Source: Candidatus Heimdallarchaeota archaeon LC_3 (GTDB taxonomy: Archaea; Asgardarchaeota; Heimdallarchaeia; Hodarchaeales; LC-3). Taken from it: a stretch of 64,000 nucleotides of DNA. The stretch lies in assembly GCA_001940645.1 (NCBI GenBank), contig MDVS01000020.1:124001-188000 (forward strand), given 5' to 3'. The notes under the pieces were generated by a model, which saw nothing but the letters and a program-made list of their open reading frames with translations, was not told the DNA's origin and searched no databases. The position numbers were made by a program, and so were the translations under genes. Each line of letters begins with the position of its first letter. Within the stretch, counting starts at the first letter, position 1. This document shows positions 27,388 to 37,699 of the stretch, piece by piece.

Positions 27388-30132
27388 TTAAGAACATCCA
27401 GATGTCGAACCGCACTCTAAACAACGATAACAGGATCCAGAACGAGTCATTATAGCTCCACAATCAGAACATGGGGGAGCATCGCTTTGTGCTGTATAAA
27501 CTTCATTTTCTGATAGATCTCTTTCAGAAAAAAAATTATTCAATTTTTTTGAAGGATTTGCTTTTTGAGGGATTAGATCTGAATTAAATTGTCCCATATC
27601 ACCTAGTTGCTTTTGAGGTTTAATTACTTCTTCTGAAGTTGCCTGAGGAAGAAACTGAATTGCTAACCATCTAAAGATATAATCGATAATAGATTTAGCA
27701 AAAGGAATATCTGGGTTACGTGTTAAACCACTAGGCTCAAATCGTAAATGAGCAAATTTGTTAACTAAATCCTTTAGCTCAATGTTATGTTGTAGTAACA
27801 TCGAGATAGCTAAAGCAAATGAATCCATTAATCCTGAAATGGTGCTTCCTTCTTTGGCCATCGTAACAAATATTTCTCCAGGTTTACCATCTTCATACAT
27901 TCCAACTGTCAAATACCCTTCATGGCTTTCAATGCTAAATTTGTGCGTTATTGAATTCCGTGTATCTGGTAACCTTCTTCGTTTATATTTGTTTATTTCT
28001 TTAGATTTTGCTGTCTTAACCGCTTTACCTTTACTATCCATTGAAAGGGGCTGAATACGCTTTGAACCATCTCTGTATATTGCAATTGCTTTTATTCCCA
28101 TCTTCCAAGCTTGAACATAAATATCAGCAATTTCATCAGCTGTAATATTTGTAGGAACATTTACTGTTTTGGAAATTGCACCGGAGATGAATGGCTGAAC
28201 AGCAGCCATCATATGAACATGACCCATGTAATGAATAAATCTCTTACCATTTCTAGGCTTAAAAGCACAATCAAAAACTGGTAAGTCAGAATCTCTTAAA
28301 TCAAGAGCTCCTTCTATTGTATCATTTTCTTCTAAATGAACAAGTATCTTAGTTTGTTGCTCAATTGTATAACCAAGTTGTTGCAATGCTTGAGGAACAG
28401 TTTGATTAACAATTTTTATTTGTCCTCCTCCTACAAGATTTTTATATTTAACTAAAGCTATATCCGGTTCAACACCTGTAGTAGCACAATCTAGCATAAA
28501 TGCAATAGTACCTGTAGGTGCAAGAACACTTATTTGACCATTTCTAAATCCGTACTGTTCTCCAAGTTTTACAACACTATCCCAAGTTGAAGTAGCTACT
28601 TTGATTAAGTTAGGAGAAACAAAATTAGTGTCTATTTTGTCAATAAAGGATTGATGCTTTTTCATAACACGTAACATAGGTTCTTTATTCTTTTCATAAC
28701 CATTAAATGGTCCAAGCTTTCTAGCTATTAATGCAGACTGATAATAACCTTCTCCTGACATGATAGCAGTTAAAACCCCAGCTAATGCACGTCCAGAACC
28801 AGAATCATAAGGCAATCCCATTGCCATTAATAGAGCACCAATATTTGCATAACCTAAACCAAGAGGTCGATAATCTTCACTATTACGACCAATTCGTACC
28901 GTAGGATAGGATGCATTGCTTACTAAAATCTCTTGAGCTAGGATCATTATACGAATGGTTTGAATATAAGAATCAACATCAAATTCACAATTAGAATCTA
29001 GGTATTTCAATAAATTAATGGATGACAAATTACATGCTGAATTGTTGAGATACAAATATTCTGAACACGGATTAGATGCATGGATTCTGTCTGTATTTGA
29101 ACTTGTATGCCAGTTATTAATTGTAGTATCAAATTGTAAACCTGGATCTCCACAAACGTGAGTGGCTTCTGCAATCTCCTTGAGCATATCTCGAGCTTTA
29201 TACTTCTTAAATTTTTGGCCCGTTAAGACTCTACGTGTGTAAAAATCTTCATTATTCTCAACTGATTTCATAAATTCATCAGTTACACGAACTGAATGAT
29301 TTGCATTTTGAAAAAACACAGAATTATACGCTTCACCATCTATTGATCCATCATATCCTGCATCAATTAATGCCCACGCTTTTCTCTCTTCATTAGCTTT
29401 AGAACGAATAAATTCCATAATATCAGGGTGTTCAATATTTAGAATCACCATTTTTGCTGCGCGTCTAGTCTTTCCTCCTGATTTTATTACACCAGCAAAA
29501 GCATCATATCCCTTCATAAAAGAAACGGGTCCACTAGCAATTCCACCTCGCGAAAGTTCTTCAACTGAACTTCTCAATGGACTAAGATTAGTTCCAGTCC
29601 CACTACCCCATTTAAAAAGCATTCCTTCGGTTTTTGTTAGTTCTAATATTGATTCCATATTATCTTCAATTGAGTTTATAAAACACGCCGAGCACTGCGC
29701 TTTTTCTTCAATTCCAACATTAAACCAGACAGGAGAATTAAAAGTAGCATATTGATGTAAAATAATATGAATTAATTCATCTCTAAAAATTTCTTTGGAA
29801 GTTTCATTATGAAAATAATTGTCTTTTTCTCCCCACATTGCAATAGTATTTACAACACGTCCAATAAGTTGCCGAACACTAGTCTCTCTTTTTGAAGATC
29901 CTAAAGATCCACTAAAATATTTCGAAACTACAATATTTGTTGCTGTTTGAGACCAGAATTGAGGAATTTCAACATTTTTTTGTTCAAAAACAACTTCTCC
30001 TTTTACATTTTTTATTTGTGCATTTCTTTTTTCCCAATTAACTAATTCAAACACCTTACCAGATTCATTATCTGGTACAAAATGTCTAATTAGAGGTATG
30101 TTATTATCAGTAATTAATTCAGAAACAGCCAT
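27388..30132 (-). CDS. nrdJ: Adenosylcobalamin-dependent ribonucleotide reductase (class II)
   Basis: 914 aa enzyme reducing ribonucleotides to deoxyribonucleotides without oxygen dependence. N-terminal part: RQLIGRVVNTIAMWG, ATFNSPVWFNVGI, QCSACFINSIEDNMESIL and FKWGSGTGTNLSPLRSS. The active-site region holds NPCSEYLYLNNSACNLSS with the conserved Asn, Cys and Glu. A C-terminal Cys-rich tail (CSDCGAIMTRSGSCYRC) ends in a zinc-ribbon that also holds the redox-shuttling cysteines. Full length. Implies a B12 supply. Monocistronic with a 530-base upstream gap. Confidence 0.95.
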   Translation of the reverse strand: MAVSELITDNNIPLIRHFVPDNESGKVFELVNWEKRNAQIKNVKGEVVFEQKNVEIPQFWSQTATNIVVSKYFSGSLGSSKRETSVRQLIGRVVNTIAMWGEKDNYFHNETSKEIFRDELIHIILHQYATFNSPVWFNVGIEEKAQCSACFINSIEDNMESILELTKTEGMLFKWGSGTGTNLSPLRSSVEELSRGGIASGPVSFMKGYDAFAGVIKSGGKTRRAAKMVILNIEHPDIMEFIRSKANEERKAWALIDAGYDGSIDGEAYNSVFFQNANHSVRVTDEFMKSVENNEDFYTRRVLTGQKFKKYKARDMLKEIAEATHVCGDPGLQFDTTINNWHTSSNTDRIHASNPCSEYLYLNNSACNLSSINLLKYLDSNCEFDVDSYIQTIRIMILAQEILVSNASYPTVRIGRNSEDYRPLGLGYANIGALLMAMGLPYDSGSGRALAGVLTAIMSGEGYYQSALIARKLGPFNGYEKNKEPMLRVMKKHQSFIDKIDTNFVSPNLIKVATSTWDSVVKLGEQYGFRNGQISVLAPTGTIAFMLDCATTGVEPDIALVKYKNLVGGGQIKIVNQTVPQALQQLGYTIEQQTKILVHLEENDTIEGALDLRDSDLPVFDCAFKPRNGKRFIHYMGHVHMMAAVQPFISGAISKTVNVPTNITADEIADIYVQAWKMGIKAIAIYRDGSKRIQPLSMDSKGKAVKTAKSKEINKYKRRRLPDTRNSITHKFSIESHEGYLTVGMYEDGKPGEIFVTMAKEGSTISGLMDSFALAISMLLQHNIELKDLVNKFAHLRFEPSGLTRNPDIPFAKSIIDYIFRWLAIQFLPQATSEEVIKPQKQLGDMGQFNSDLIPQKANPSKKLNNFFSERDLSENEVYTAQSDAPPCSDCGAIMTRSGSCYRCLECGSTSGCS

Positions 30133-30665
30133 GTGTTAATCCTCTTTCATAAATGCATAAGATAAAATAATTCAATTAAAACAACCTTTATAGCAAATCA
30201 ACTAAGTACAAATGTTATACTACTGTAATATAATATTTGTCGGTATAAATATTCCAATAAAGCATTATATCGGATTTATGATAAATATATGAAATATTGG
30301 ATTACTATGATAATCTCTTTTTCATAATTTCAATTAATTTAAAGATCATAGTTAAAATGAAATGGACACCAGTTAAAAGAAAAAAACACTTAAATTTAGT
30401 CTGCAAAAGGATTATAGATTAAATTCATTTTTTAAATAAGTGATAAAAGGAAAAGTTATATTTAATTCTTAAAAAAGAAAAAAAAATTAATTTAAAAGGT
30501 ATTGAGGAAAAAAATTTTATACCATGTAATATTTAGATTATTTGATCCTTACCAATGGTAAGAATTTGCTGAAAAACTTAGTAATTTTACCATTTTAACA
30601 CAAAATTATAATACTTCTTTGTATTTTTCTTTAAAGGTGAATAAATTATATCAACTAATGACAGA
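30133..30665. other. Intergenic region between divergent nrdJ and the Rab-like GTPase
   Basis: 533 bases, AT-rich, no gene visible. The only notable element is the short dyad at 30548-30562. Long runs of A and T near 30470-30490. Confidence 0.45.
30548..30562. promoter_or_regulatory. Perfect inverted repeat, possible operator
   Basis: CTTACC-AAT-GGTAAG: 6-base arms, 3-base centre, about 105 bases before the Rab-like GTPase start. It could be a regulator site; nothing shows which regulator. Confidence 0.3.
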
Positions 30666-31235
30666 ATGGGAAAAATTAAGCTCTTATTAATTGGTGATGA
30701 AGAAGTTGGAAAAACAACTCTTCGAAAACGGTTTATGGGGCAAAAACACACAGTCTCTTATCTAGCCACAATTGGGGCTGATTTTGCTAAAAAGGAAACA
30801 TCTGTTAATTTTAAAGGACAAGATTATCTAATTGAAAGTCTTATTTGGGACTTAGCTGGCCAAGATGCTTATAAAGTAGTGAGGGCTGCTTTTTATGAGG
30901 GTGCATCAGGTGCTCTTCTTATCGTGGATATTTCTAGGAAAGAAACCATTACAAATATGGAAAAATGGGTTGAAGAATTATGGACAAATAATGGAAGTGG
31001 TCCTATTCCTTTTGCGATTTTAGCTAATAAATCTGATTTAAGAGAGAAAGATCCATCTAAGGTTATATCTAAAGAAGAAACTGAAGAGTTAGTGATTGAT
31101 TTTCGTAATAAAATGCTTGAAAAGGCTAAATTCAAATTCACTTTTTTAGAAACAAGCGCCCTCGATGGAATTAACGTTGATGAAGCTTTCGATATTCTCC
31201 TAAAAGAAATTTTGGAAAACACCCTAACTGAGTAA
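30666..31235 (+). CDS. Rab/Ras-like small GTPase
   Basis: 189 aa GTPase. P-loop GDEEVGKTT; switch I with YLATIGADF (Rab-like TIGxDF); switch II WDLAGQDAYKVVRAAFYEGA with the catalytic Gln; LLIVDISRKETITNMEKWVEEL; NKSD; and ETSA. These match Rab proteins closely. There is no C-terminal cysteine, so no prenylation and no obvious membrane anchor, as usual in archaea. Followed 54 bases later by a YhbY-like RNA-binding gene in the same direction. Confidence 0.93.
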   Translation: MGKIKLLLIGDEEVGKTTLRKRFMGQKHTVSYLATIGADFAKKETSVNFKGQDYLIESLIWDLAGQDAYKVVRAAFYEGASGALLIVDISRKETITNMEKWVEELWTNNGSGPIPFAILANKSDLREKDPSKVISKEETEELVIDFRNKMLEKAKFKFTFLETSALDGINVDEAFDILLKEILENTLTE

Positions 31236-31289
31236 ACTGTTAAATTATCATTTTTAATTTATCTATTTTTATACGGAGCGCTTTAGATT

Positions 31290-31742
31290 ATGCGTAAATC
31301 AACTAAAAAAGGGAAGACGATTCCTGTAGTTATTAACAGCCAAATACGAGATAATAATAAGCTTAGAAAAAAATTAGAGAAGAAAGAGATCAAAAAAGAG
31401 AGGCTTAGGGAAAAACTTGATAAAAAAAGCAGACCCGAATTTAGAGCATATATTTATTCTAAAAATAGTCAAAATGATGATTATGAAAAAAATATAGAAG
31501 ATTCTGCAAGAAAAATTAGGCATGAAAGCGCTACAATTAGAATAGGTAAAAACGGTGTTACTCAAGGGATTGTTGATGAAATTAAAACTCAAATAAAAAA
31601 TGAAACTGTGGTTAAAGTCCAAATATTGAAAAATTGTCCAACAGATCTCACAGACATTTATGCTGAATTAGAACACAAATCTGCATCTAAACTTTGGAGG
31701 AAAGCTGGTAGATCAGGAATTTTCATCGAAAATGAAAATTAA
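31290..31742 (+). CDS. YhbY/CRM-type RNA-binding protein
   Basis: 150 aa. A highly basic, Lys-rich helical N-terminus (residues 1-75) precedes a compact domain with IRIGKNGVTQGIVDEIKTQI, matching the GxxG-containing helix-loop of YhbY/CRS1 proteins, and ILKNCPTDLTDIYAELEHKS then AGRSGIFIE at the end. Such proteins bind rRNA precursors or ribosomal subunits. The basic extension is unusual compared with bacterial YhbY. Overlaps the 3' end of the convergent membrane protein by four bases. Confidence 0.78.
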   Translation: MRKSTKKGKTIPVVINSQIRDNNKLRKKLEKKEIKKERLREKLDKKSRPEFRAYIYSKNSQNDDYEKNIEDSARKIRHESATIRIGKNGVTQGIVDEIKTQIKNETVVKVQILKNCPTDLTDIYAELEHKSASKLWRKAGRSGIFIENEN

Positions 31743-32230
31743 ATTGAAATCAAGTCTTTATGATGTTTTTGAGTTTCATTTCTATAGATAAATAATATCG
31801 ATACCCATATAATGAACCACAAAGAAAAAAAACTAGAAAGGATTTCTGCTTGAATAAAAGCTATTAAAATAGTTAAGAAATAAAACATATTTCCAACTAT
31901 AATGTATGAATTCGGTATTAACAACAAAATTTTAGGATATTGTGGGAAATTTGATATCCAAACTATTAACATTAAAAATCCAATAATGATTTGAACGTAT
32001 TTACCAATATCAAGAAAAAAATCTAATCCTTTATCTGAAAGGTTGTCATTCAAAAATAGTGGGAGAGTAATAAAAATAAATAAAACTCCTATTAATCCCT
32101 GCATTAAATAAAAAAGCAGCACGAATATTTTTTTACTATTATTTATTGTAAAATTTCTTTCAGAGTCATAAACTTCAAGATTTTCTTTCAATAAAGATAA
32201 TGCTCCAATCAATGTCAAACAAGGTAACAA
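31739..32230 (-). CDS. Small four-helix membrane protein
   Basis: 163 aa with about four transmembrane stretches (residues 34-58, 75-92, 98-118 and 125-150) and short charged loops. No motif is recognised. Only the convergent YhbY-like gene is close. Open-frame length and codon character support a real gene; function unknown. Confidence 0.55.
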   Translation of the reverse strand: MLPCLTLIGALSLLKENLEVYDSERNFTINNSKKIFVLLFYLMQGLIGVLFIFITLPLFLNDNLSDKGLDFFLDIGKYVQIIIGFLMLIVWISNFPQYPKILLLIPNSYIIVGNMFYFLTILIAFIQAEILSSFFSLWFIIWVSILFIYRNETQKHHKDLISI

Positions 32231-32463
32231 TAATTATTAGTTTATTGTGATTATTAAATTTCTTCTGTCGAAAAGACACCTTTTAACTAATATTATTAGT
32301 TTACACAAATTTTTTAAAATTTGACAAATCTTTTCTAAAAGTTACTAATTAAAATGCTTTAAACTAATAAAAACGATGCCAATATTATAAAAAATATAGA
32401 AAAATGGTTATTGATTTAAAAACTAAAATCAAAATTAAAATGGATAAATTGCTGTAGATTAAT

Positions 32464-33216
32464 ATGGAAGATTTAATTTCTCCGATTTCAGATATAAGTA
32501 TTATTGTTGCCATAGAAAACATCGGTCCAGTGTTAAAAAGTAGTACATCCAAAGAAATGATATCTGATCAAAATGATGCCAATATTGTGTTGTATTTTAC
32601 ACAAAGAGTTGTCTTTTCGTTAGGTTTTGGTAATGAACAAGTTGAATTTAATAAATTTCATGGTCCATTATCATTAATTAAAACAAAAACGGATAAGGGA
32701 TTATTATTGCCCATTAAATTTAAGGATACTGATTCCTCTGATTCTAGAATAGTACAATTTGGTAGAGATGTAATTTTTGTTCTTCAATTTTTAGAAAGTG
32801 ATTATAATTTAATTCAAAAGCATCAAATGGATCTATTACAAAAAAGTTTGGAAGAAATAGAGATATCTTGTCCTAATTTCGATTATTTACCTTTGAAGGA
32901 AGAAAAAACAATTAATAAATTAGCAGAAACTTTAAAAGAAAAACTCAACAGATTTATGAGCTTACGCTTATGGGCCGACGAACATGGAAGTAGCCTACTT
33001 CATCTTGGTACTCTTAATAGTTTAACTGGATTACATAGAATTTTAGCCGCTCAACTTGTTGGAACTCCAGCAGGTTTAACCATAGATAAAATGAATCAAA
33101 AATTGTCTAAAGATGAAAATAAGAACATAGAAGAAGCACTTCAAGATTTATTAGATATGGGTTTTATAAATAAAAAAAGAATTGATGAATCAAATTTTAA
33201 ATATTTAGTTGTATAA
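32464..33216 (+). CDS. Unknown-domain protein with C-terminal winged-helix-like part
   Basis: 250 aa. The first ~110 residues are homologous by eye to the truncated protein at 1-314: ISIIVAIENIGP, a FHGPLSL motif, LLLPIKFKDTD and DSRIVQFGRDVIFVLQF. The second half is helical, ending in IDKMNQKLSKDENKNIEEAL then LLDMGFINKKRID, which looks like a winged-helix or helical pair. Length and strand pattern make a longin/roadblock-like fold possible but unproven. 200 bases upstream of a MinD/ParA ATPase in the same direction. Confidence 0.65.
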   Translation: MEDLISPISDISIIVAIENIGPVLKSSTSKEMISDQNDANIVLYFTQRVVFSLGFGNEQVEFNKFHGPLSLIKTKTDKGLLLPIKFKDTDSSDSRIVQFGRDVIFVLQFLESDYNLIQKHQMDLLQKSLEEIEISCPNFDYLPLKEEKTINKLAETLKEKLNRFMSLRLWADEHGSSLLHLGTLNSLTGLHRILAAQLVGTPAGLTIDKMNQKLSKDENKNIEEALQDLLDMGFINKKRIDESNFKYLVV

Positions 33217-33418
33217 GGAAAGTGAAATATAAGTTAGTATAAATCATTAAATTTATATTTTGGGCATATTTCCCCTTTGTCATACAATTTTTTTTAACTT
33301 CAAGTTAAAAATCATCAATTATTACAACAAATAAACAATAAAGCCAATAATCAAACATAATCCAGTAATAACGATAAAATAATGCATTGATTCTAAAACA
33401 GCCAATAATTGAGTTCTC

Positions 33419-34228
33419 ATGAATCGGAAAAAAGTGTTATTAACTCACTCCTTTAAAGGCGGTACAGGAAAAACAGTTTTAGCTATTAATATTGCTCATT
33501 TCTTAGCTAAAGCTAATACTAAAGTATTATTTATTGATGGGGATTTGTTAGCTCCGTCCTTAGAAAAAGTTATTCCTCAAAAAGATGAGGAATCTATAAA
33601 GAAAACTTGGCCAGATTTCTTAGAGGGCACTTATTCAGACGTTGAAGATGTTATATATAAAACAGATATAGAAAACATGGATGTGATCTATTCTCCCCCT
33701 CCTGAAATCGGAAAAACATTTCTAAGCGAGAAAAAAATGAATTGGTGGGTTACGGCTCTAAGAAAAGAACTAACTTGTCGTGATGTTTGGTTTCAGGATC
33801 TTGATTATGATTACGTTATTATTGACAATCAAAACGGGATTTCAATGAATTCTGCAAATAACATTACAACCAGTGATTTTGGATTTCTAATATTGCGTCC
33901 TGTTACATATGGAGTTTCAGGAGCCTCTTCGTTAATAAAAGAAATGTATAAAACGATACAAGGAATAAGAGAAAGAGCAGATTACTTAATTTGGAACCAA
34001 ATCCCCCGTTCATCAAATAAAAAACAAAATCGTAAAGTTAATGAATTGTTAAAATTTTGGGATGAATATTTTAAGCAAATAAAAGTTGATCCTGTAGCAA
34101 AGATATATTATAATGCTGATCTTAGTATCTCTATGCTAGAAGAAAGCAATAAGACTTTATTGGGTGTTAGTGATTATATTCAAAAACACGTTAAGGAAAT
34201 ATTAAAAATAACTAATATATATCCTTGA
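33419..34228 (+). CDS. MinD/ParA-type ATPase (SIMIBI class)
   Basis: 269 aa. Deviant Walker A FKGGTGKTVLAINIAHFLAK at the N-terminus, the switch I/II strands VLFIDGDLLAPSLEK and YVIIDNQNGISMNSANN, and later FLILRPVTYGVSG. These proteins dimerise with ATP and position or regulate partners. No C-terminal membrane helix is obvious, so it is not a classical MinD. It is the likely partner of the protein at 32464, based on position only. Cargo unknown. Confidence 0.85.
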   Translation: MNRKKVLLTHSFKGGTGKTVLAINIAHFLAKANTKVLFIDGDLLAPSLEKVIPQKDEESIKKTWPDFLEGTYSDVEDVIYKTDIENMDVIYSPPPEIGKTFLSEKKMNWWVTALRKELTCRDVWFQDLDYDYVIIDNQNGISMNSANNITTSDFGFLILRPVTYGVSGASSLIKEMYKTIQGIRERADYLIWNQIPRSSNKKQNRKVNELLKFWDEYFKQIKVDPVAKIYYNADLSISMLEESNKTLLGVSDYIQKHVKEILKITNIYP

Positions 34229-34357
34229 GAAATCCCTTTTGAATAATAAAAAAGGAGCTTTGATTAACCATTAAGAAGTAATTTCTGACTAAATTTTTTA
34301 AAATTTCAATTAATTATTGTCAAATTTCTGTGTTTGATATCTTGATTAGCTCCCGAA

Positions 34358-35359
34358 CTAACTAGTAGACCAAATATCAAGTGTTCTTAACCAGAATTCA
34401 ATAGTTTGTCCAACAATTTTTAATGAATCTTCTGAAACGTAATCTAAATTATCTCTAGTTGTGTGATGTAAGTTCCTATTGTCTTCATCTAAATAATCAA
34501 AATCTATTAAATCCACAACGGGTACTCCAGCATCTTTAAAAGGTATATGATCATCAGTCATCGCATAACCGGGTTGATTTAGAAAAAAATTATCAAAACC
34601 TAATAGTTTAGCTGATTCCCATATTTCGTTCATTAATTGATTGTTTGAATTTCTTTCTCTGGGAATATTAAGATCTTTATCGCCAATCATGTCAAATAAG
34701 ATAAAACTTGCAATGCTGTTAGCCCCATTAGGAAAAAAATTTTCCAAAACACCTGCAAATTCTCTAGATCCTTCTATATAATTCCAACCAGAAATCGCAC
34801 CACCTTGATCTTCTGCATCAATAAAAAATAATCCAATATTAGTGGAATTTTTATAAATTCGAGCCATTTCTAAAAGAATTGCAACACCTGATGCACCATC
34901 ATTAGCACCTAATACTGGTAAAGATTTATTAGCTTCAATAGGATCACGATCCGCTTTAATCCTTGTATCATAATGAGCACCAAATAGTCTAGTAGACGAT
35001 AAAGTAGTGTTAGTTGCATTAGCAGGAAAAGCAAGTATATTCGTAACATCTATTCCTTTAAATGTAAAATTATGAAATATGACGGTCCAATTAAATAAAT
35101 TTAAATGATTAGTGATATAAGATCGAGTTAGATTGATTTCATGGGTACCAGGATATCTAAATCCTATATCGACTTGATTTTTCAGGTGTTTAAATGACTC
35201 CGAACCATCGAAATATAATGGGTAAACCAATATATCTGTGATATCTTCATCAATAAGTACCTGATTTGATTGGTTTAAATAATCATTAATCAATACTAAA
35301 GAGAAAGATGTAATTATAAGAATTAGTATACCAAGGGAAATTGTGGATTTTTGGTTCAT
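34358..35359 (-). CDS. Membrane-anchored M28-family metallo-enzyme, glutaminyl-cyclase-like
   Basis: 333 aa. An N-terminal signal anchor (about residues 7-25) puts the enzyme outside the cell. The zinc-site residues of the M28/QC fold are visible: FGAHYDT (His129), GANDGASGVA (Asp154), DAEDQGG (Glu193/Asp194), DMIGD and a late HHTTRDNLDYVS. The ending VVDLIDFDYLDEDN is shared with glutaminyl-peptide cyclotransferases more than with aminopeptidases. It may cyclise N-terminal Gln or trim peptides. Located 18 bases from, and downstream of, the peroxiredoxin gene. Confidence 0.82.
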   Translation of the reverse strand: MNQKSTISLGILILIITSFSLVLINDYLNQSNQVLIDEDITDILVYPLYFDGSESFKHLKNQVDIGFRYPGTHEINLTRSYITNHLNLFNWTVIFHNFTFKGIDVTNILAFPANATNTTLSSTRLFGAHYDTRIKADRDPIEANKSLPVLGANDGASGVAILLEMARIYKNSTNIGLFFIDAEDQGGAISGWNYIEGSREFAGVLENFFPNGANSIASFILFDMIGDKDLNIPRERNSNNQLMNEIWESAKLLGFDNFFLNQPGYAMTDDHIPFKDAGVPVVDLIDFDYLDEDNRNLHHTTRDNLDYVSEDSLKIVGQTIEFWLRTLDIWSTS

Positions 35360-35377
35360 GATTTTTTCTCTAGGACT

Positions 35378-35845
35378 TTAAAGAACATTTAAAATTTCAT
35401 CAGCATGAGCATTTGTTGTTACTTTTGGAAAACCTTTCAATCCAAAGATACTTTGAATTTTCAAATCTTTATCTAAAACAAAAGTAGATCTGATTAAACC
35501 CATTCCACCAGTACGTTTTTTACCATAAGCACCAAAAGTTTTTGTGAGATTCAAACCAGAATCAGAAATTAGTGAAAATGGAAGAGAATATTTATTAATG
35601 AATTTAACATGTGATTTGGCAGAATCACTACTCACACCAACAATATTTGCTTTCTTTTTAATGTCATCAAAATTATCACGTATAGAACAGGCTTCTTTCG
35701 TACATCCTGGAGTGTTATCACGTGGGTAGAAATACACAACTAAAAAATTTTTATCACCTAGTAAATTCTTTAAAGTAGTTATATTATCATCATGCAAAAG
35801 AACTTTTTGATCCTCAATAATTGACCCAACAGCTATTTCAACCAT
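35378..35845 (-). CDS. bcp: Peroxiredoxin, BCP/PrxQ type
   Basis: 155 aa thiol peroxidase. YFYPRDNTPGCTKEACSIRD carries the peroxidatic Cys (C48) and a second Cys five residues later (C53), the arrangement of atypical 2-Cys PrxQ enzymes. VGVSSDSAKSHVKFINKY and the Arg in RSTFVLDKD are also typical. Cytosolic, with no signal peptide. Reduction would need a thioredoxin-like partner. Located upstream of, and codirectional with, the M28-like gene; they are possibly cotranscribed. Confidence 0.93.
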   Translation of the reverse strand: MVEIAVGSIIEDQKVLLHDDNITTLKNLLGDKNFLVVYFYPRDNTPGCTKEACSIRDNFDDIKKKANIVGVSSDSAKSHVKFINKYSLPFSLISDSGLNLTKTFGAYGKKRTGGMGLIRSTFVLDKDLKIQSIFGLKGFPKVTTNAHADEILNVL

Positions 35846-36005
35846 TTTATCACCTAAAAAAGTAAATTAGTTAAGAAATATTATTAAACTACAAAAGTTA
35901 ATAATTGAACTATTTATTTAAATATCCAGATTTTAACAGTTTAAACAAGTTCAATATTTTCAAAATTCATCTTAAAACTAATCAAGTATTCTGGTTTTTG
36001 TATCC

Positions 36006-36767
36006 ATGATTACTAAGAACCGCTGGTTAAAAACTTTTTCAGATAGTGAAGAAAAATTAAATGAATGGATGAACAAAGCTTTAAAAAATGAAAATTCTCT
36101 CTTAATGGAAGAAAATATTTATCAAAATCAGTATGTAAAAAAAATTGATTACAAAATTCCAGATTATCAGATATTCCAAATTGAGGAAAAATATGTTGTA
36201 ATAACTTTTGTATTTGAAGAAAATAGTTTTAAAAATTCCTTCTTAAGTCTGAAAACAGATCAAAATTATCCACTTCAACCAAAAGGAGTAGCCATTGAAG
36301 AGGAAGGATTAACTGCAACAGTAGAATTTTCCGGCCCTCAAAATTTAAAATTATTTTCTTTCGCAAATGATTTTTTTAACAACAAAGATATCTACCAGAA
36401 TTTTAATAAACAAAATCGTTTTTATTTGACTGGATGGGCTTTATCTCTAGAACAACAACTAGATCCACCCGAAGTAAATCGACCCGATGGAATAAAAGTT
36501 ACCACTGCAGGAAGTACAATCTTATTGCCACATCAAACCCCTCAACCTGATGAATACGTTTATCAACTGCAAGTTCAGGATATAGAGGAGTTTTTATTTC
36601 AAGATTTTATAAATGTAATAAAAATCAGAACACGATTAGCTGTGATGCCTGAAGGAGATATTCCTTTGGATTTATATGTAACTGAACGATCCCTCCAATC
36701 AAATTACTATCCGGAAAAACATCAGGATATAATGGGAGTTTTTATTTTATGTTGCTCAGCTAATTAA
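36006..36767 (+). CDS. Hypothetical protein, 253 aa
   Basis: A soluble, acidic protein with no signal or membrane segment. The first 60 residues are helical (FSDSEEKLNEWMNKALKN). The middle is strand-rich, with FYLTGWALSLEQQLDPPEVN and a Pro-rich stretch (LLPHQTPQPDEYVYQLQVQD). It ends in GVFILCCSAN. No family or catalytic motif is recognised. It lies 85 bases ahead of the aminotransferase gene, in the same direction. Confidence 0.6.
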   Translation: MITKNRWLKTFSDSEEKLNEWMNKALKNENSLLMEENIYQNQYVKKIDYKIPDYQIFQIEEKYVVITFVFEENSFKNSFLSLKTDQNYPLQPKGVAIEEEGLTATVEFSGPQNLKLFSFANDFFNNKDIYQNFNKQNRFYLTGWALSLEQQLDPPEVNRPDGIKVTTAGSTILLPHQTPQPDEYVYQLQVQDIEEFLFQDFINVIKIRTRLAVMPEGDIPLDLYVTERSLQSNYYPEKHQDIMGVFILCCSAN

Positions 36768-37205
36768 GATAGGATATAACGAAAATTCAAAAATTAAAAC
36801 AAGAAAATCGTGATTTAAATTTCGATTCAAATATTTGAATAGGAGATTTTAGATGAAAAAAGCAGACAGATTAAAAGAAGTAAAACCCAGTGGAATAAGA
36901 GCTATATTCACAATTGCAAATGAAATGAGAGCTAAAGGACAACGAGTGATAGATTTTGGATTGGGTGACGTAAACATTGGTTTACCTGAATCAGTTAAAA
37001 AAGGAATTATAGACGCTTTAAATTCGGGAAAATCAACATATGGACCAGATACTGGAGAGCCTGCGTTAAGAGAAGCACTAGCTAATCGTTATAATACTAT
37101 TTATGGATTGGATACTCACCTAGGGAATACACTGGTCACTTGTGGAGCTATGGAATCTCTTTTTGATACTTTTTTAGCTTATTTGTCTCCGGGTGATGAG
37201 GTTAT

Positions 37206-37448
37206 TCTTCATGAACCTTTTTTTGGAAACATTTCACATCAAATTACATTAGCTGGAGGAAAAACTAATATTATTTTATCTGATCATGAAAATGAATTCA
37301 AACTAACTTCAGATATGATTAATGAAGCTGTAACACCAAAAACTAAAATGGTTTTAATTAATTTTCCCACAAATCCTACTTCAATGATATTAGAACACTC
37401 TGATATGAAAGGAATTGTAGAAGTATGTAGAGATAATAATTTGCTTTT
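37206..37448 (+). repeat. Inverted repeat arm 1 (source copy in aminotransferase)
   Basis: This 243-base stretch encodes the segment from around HEPFFGNISHQ to VCRDNNLL and appears again in reverse complement at 37700-37942 with no indels. I compared the ends base by base and read through the middle; no differences were noticed. Confidence 0.9.
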
Positions 37449-37699
37449 GGTATCTGATGAGAGCTATGAATCACTCTATTACGACGGAAAAAAGCATGTC
37501 ACTGCATTAGAATTTGATTATGAAAATACAATTATGATCAGTTCAGTAAGCAAATCATTATGTATGACTGGACTTCGATTAGGATTTACAATTGGTTTGA
37601 ATCAAGAAATAATGAAGCCAATTTTTCAAATACATCAATATAATACTGTTCATGCATCCAGACCAATTCAATATGGAGTAATCAAAGGTTTTGAAGAGG

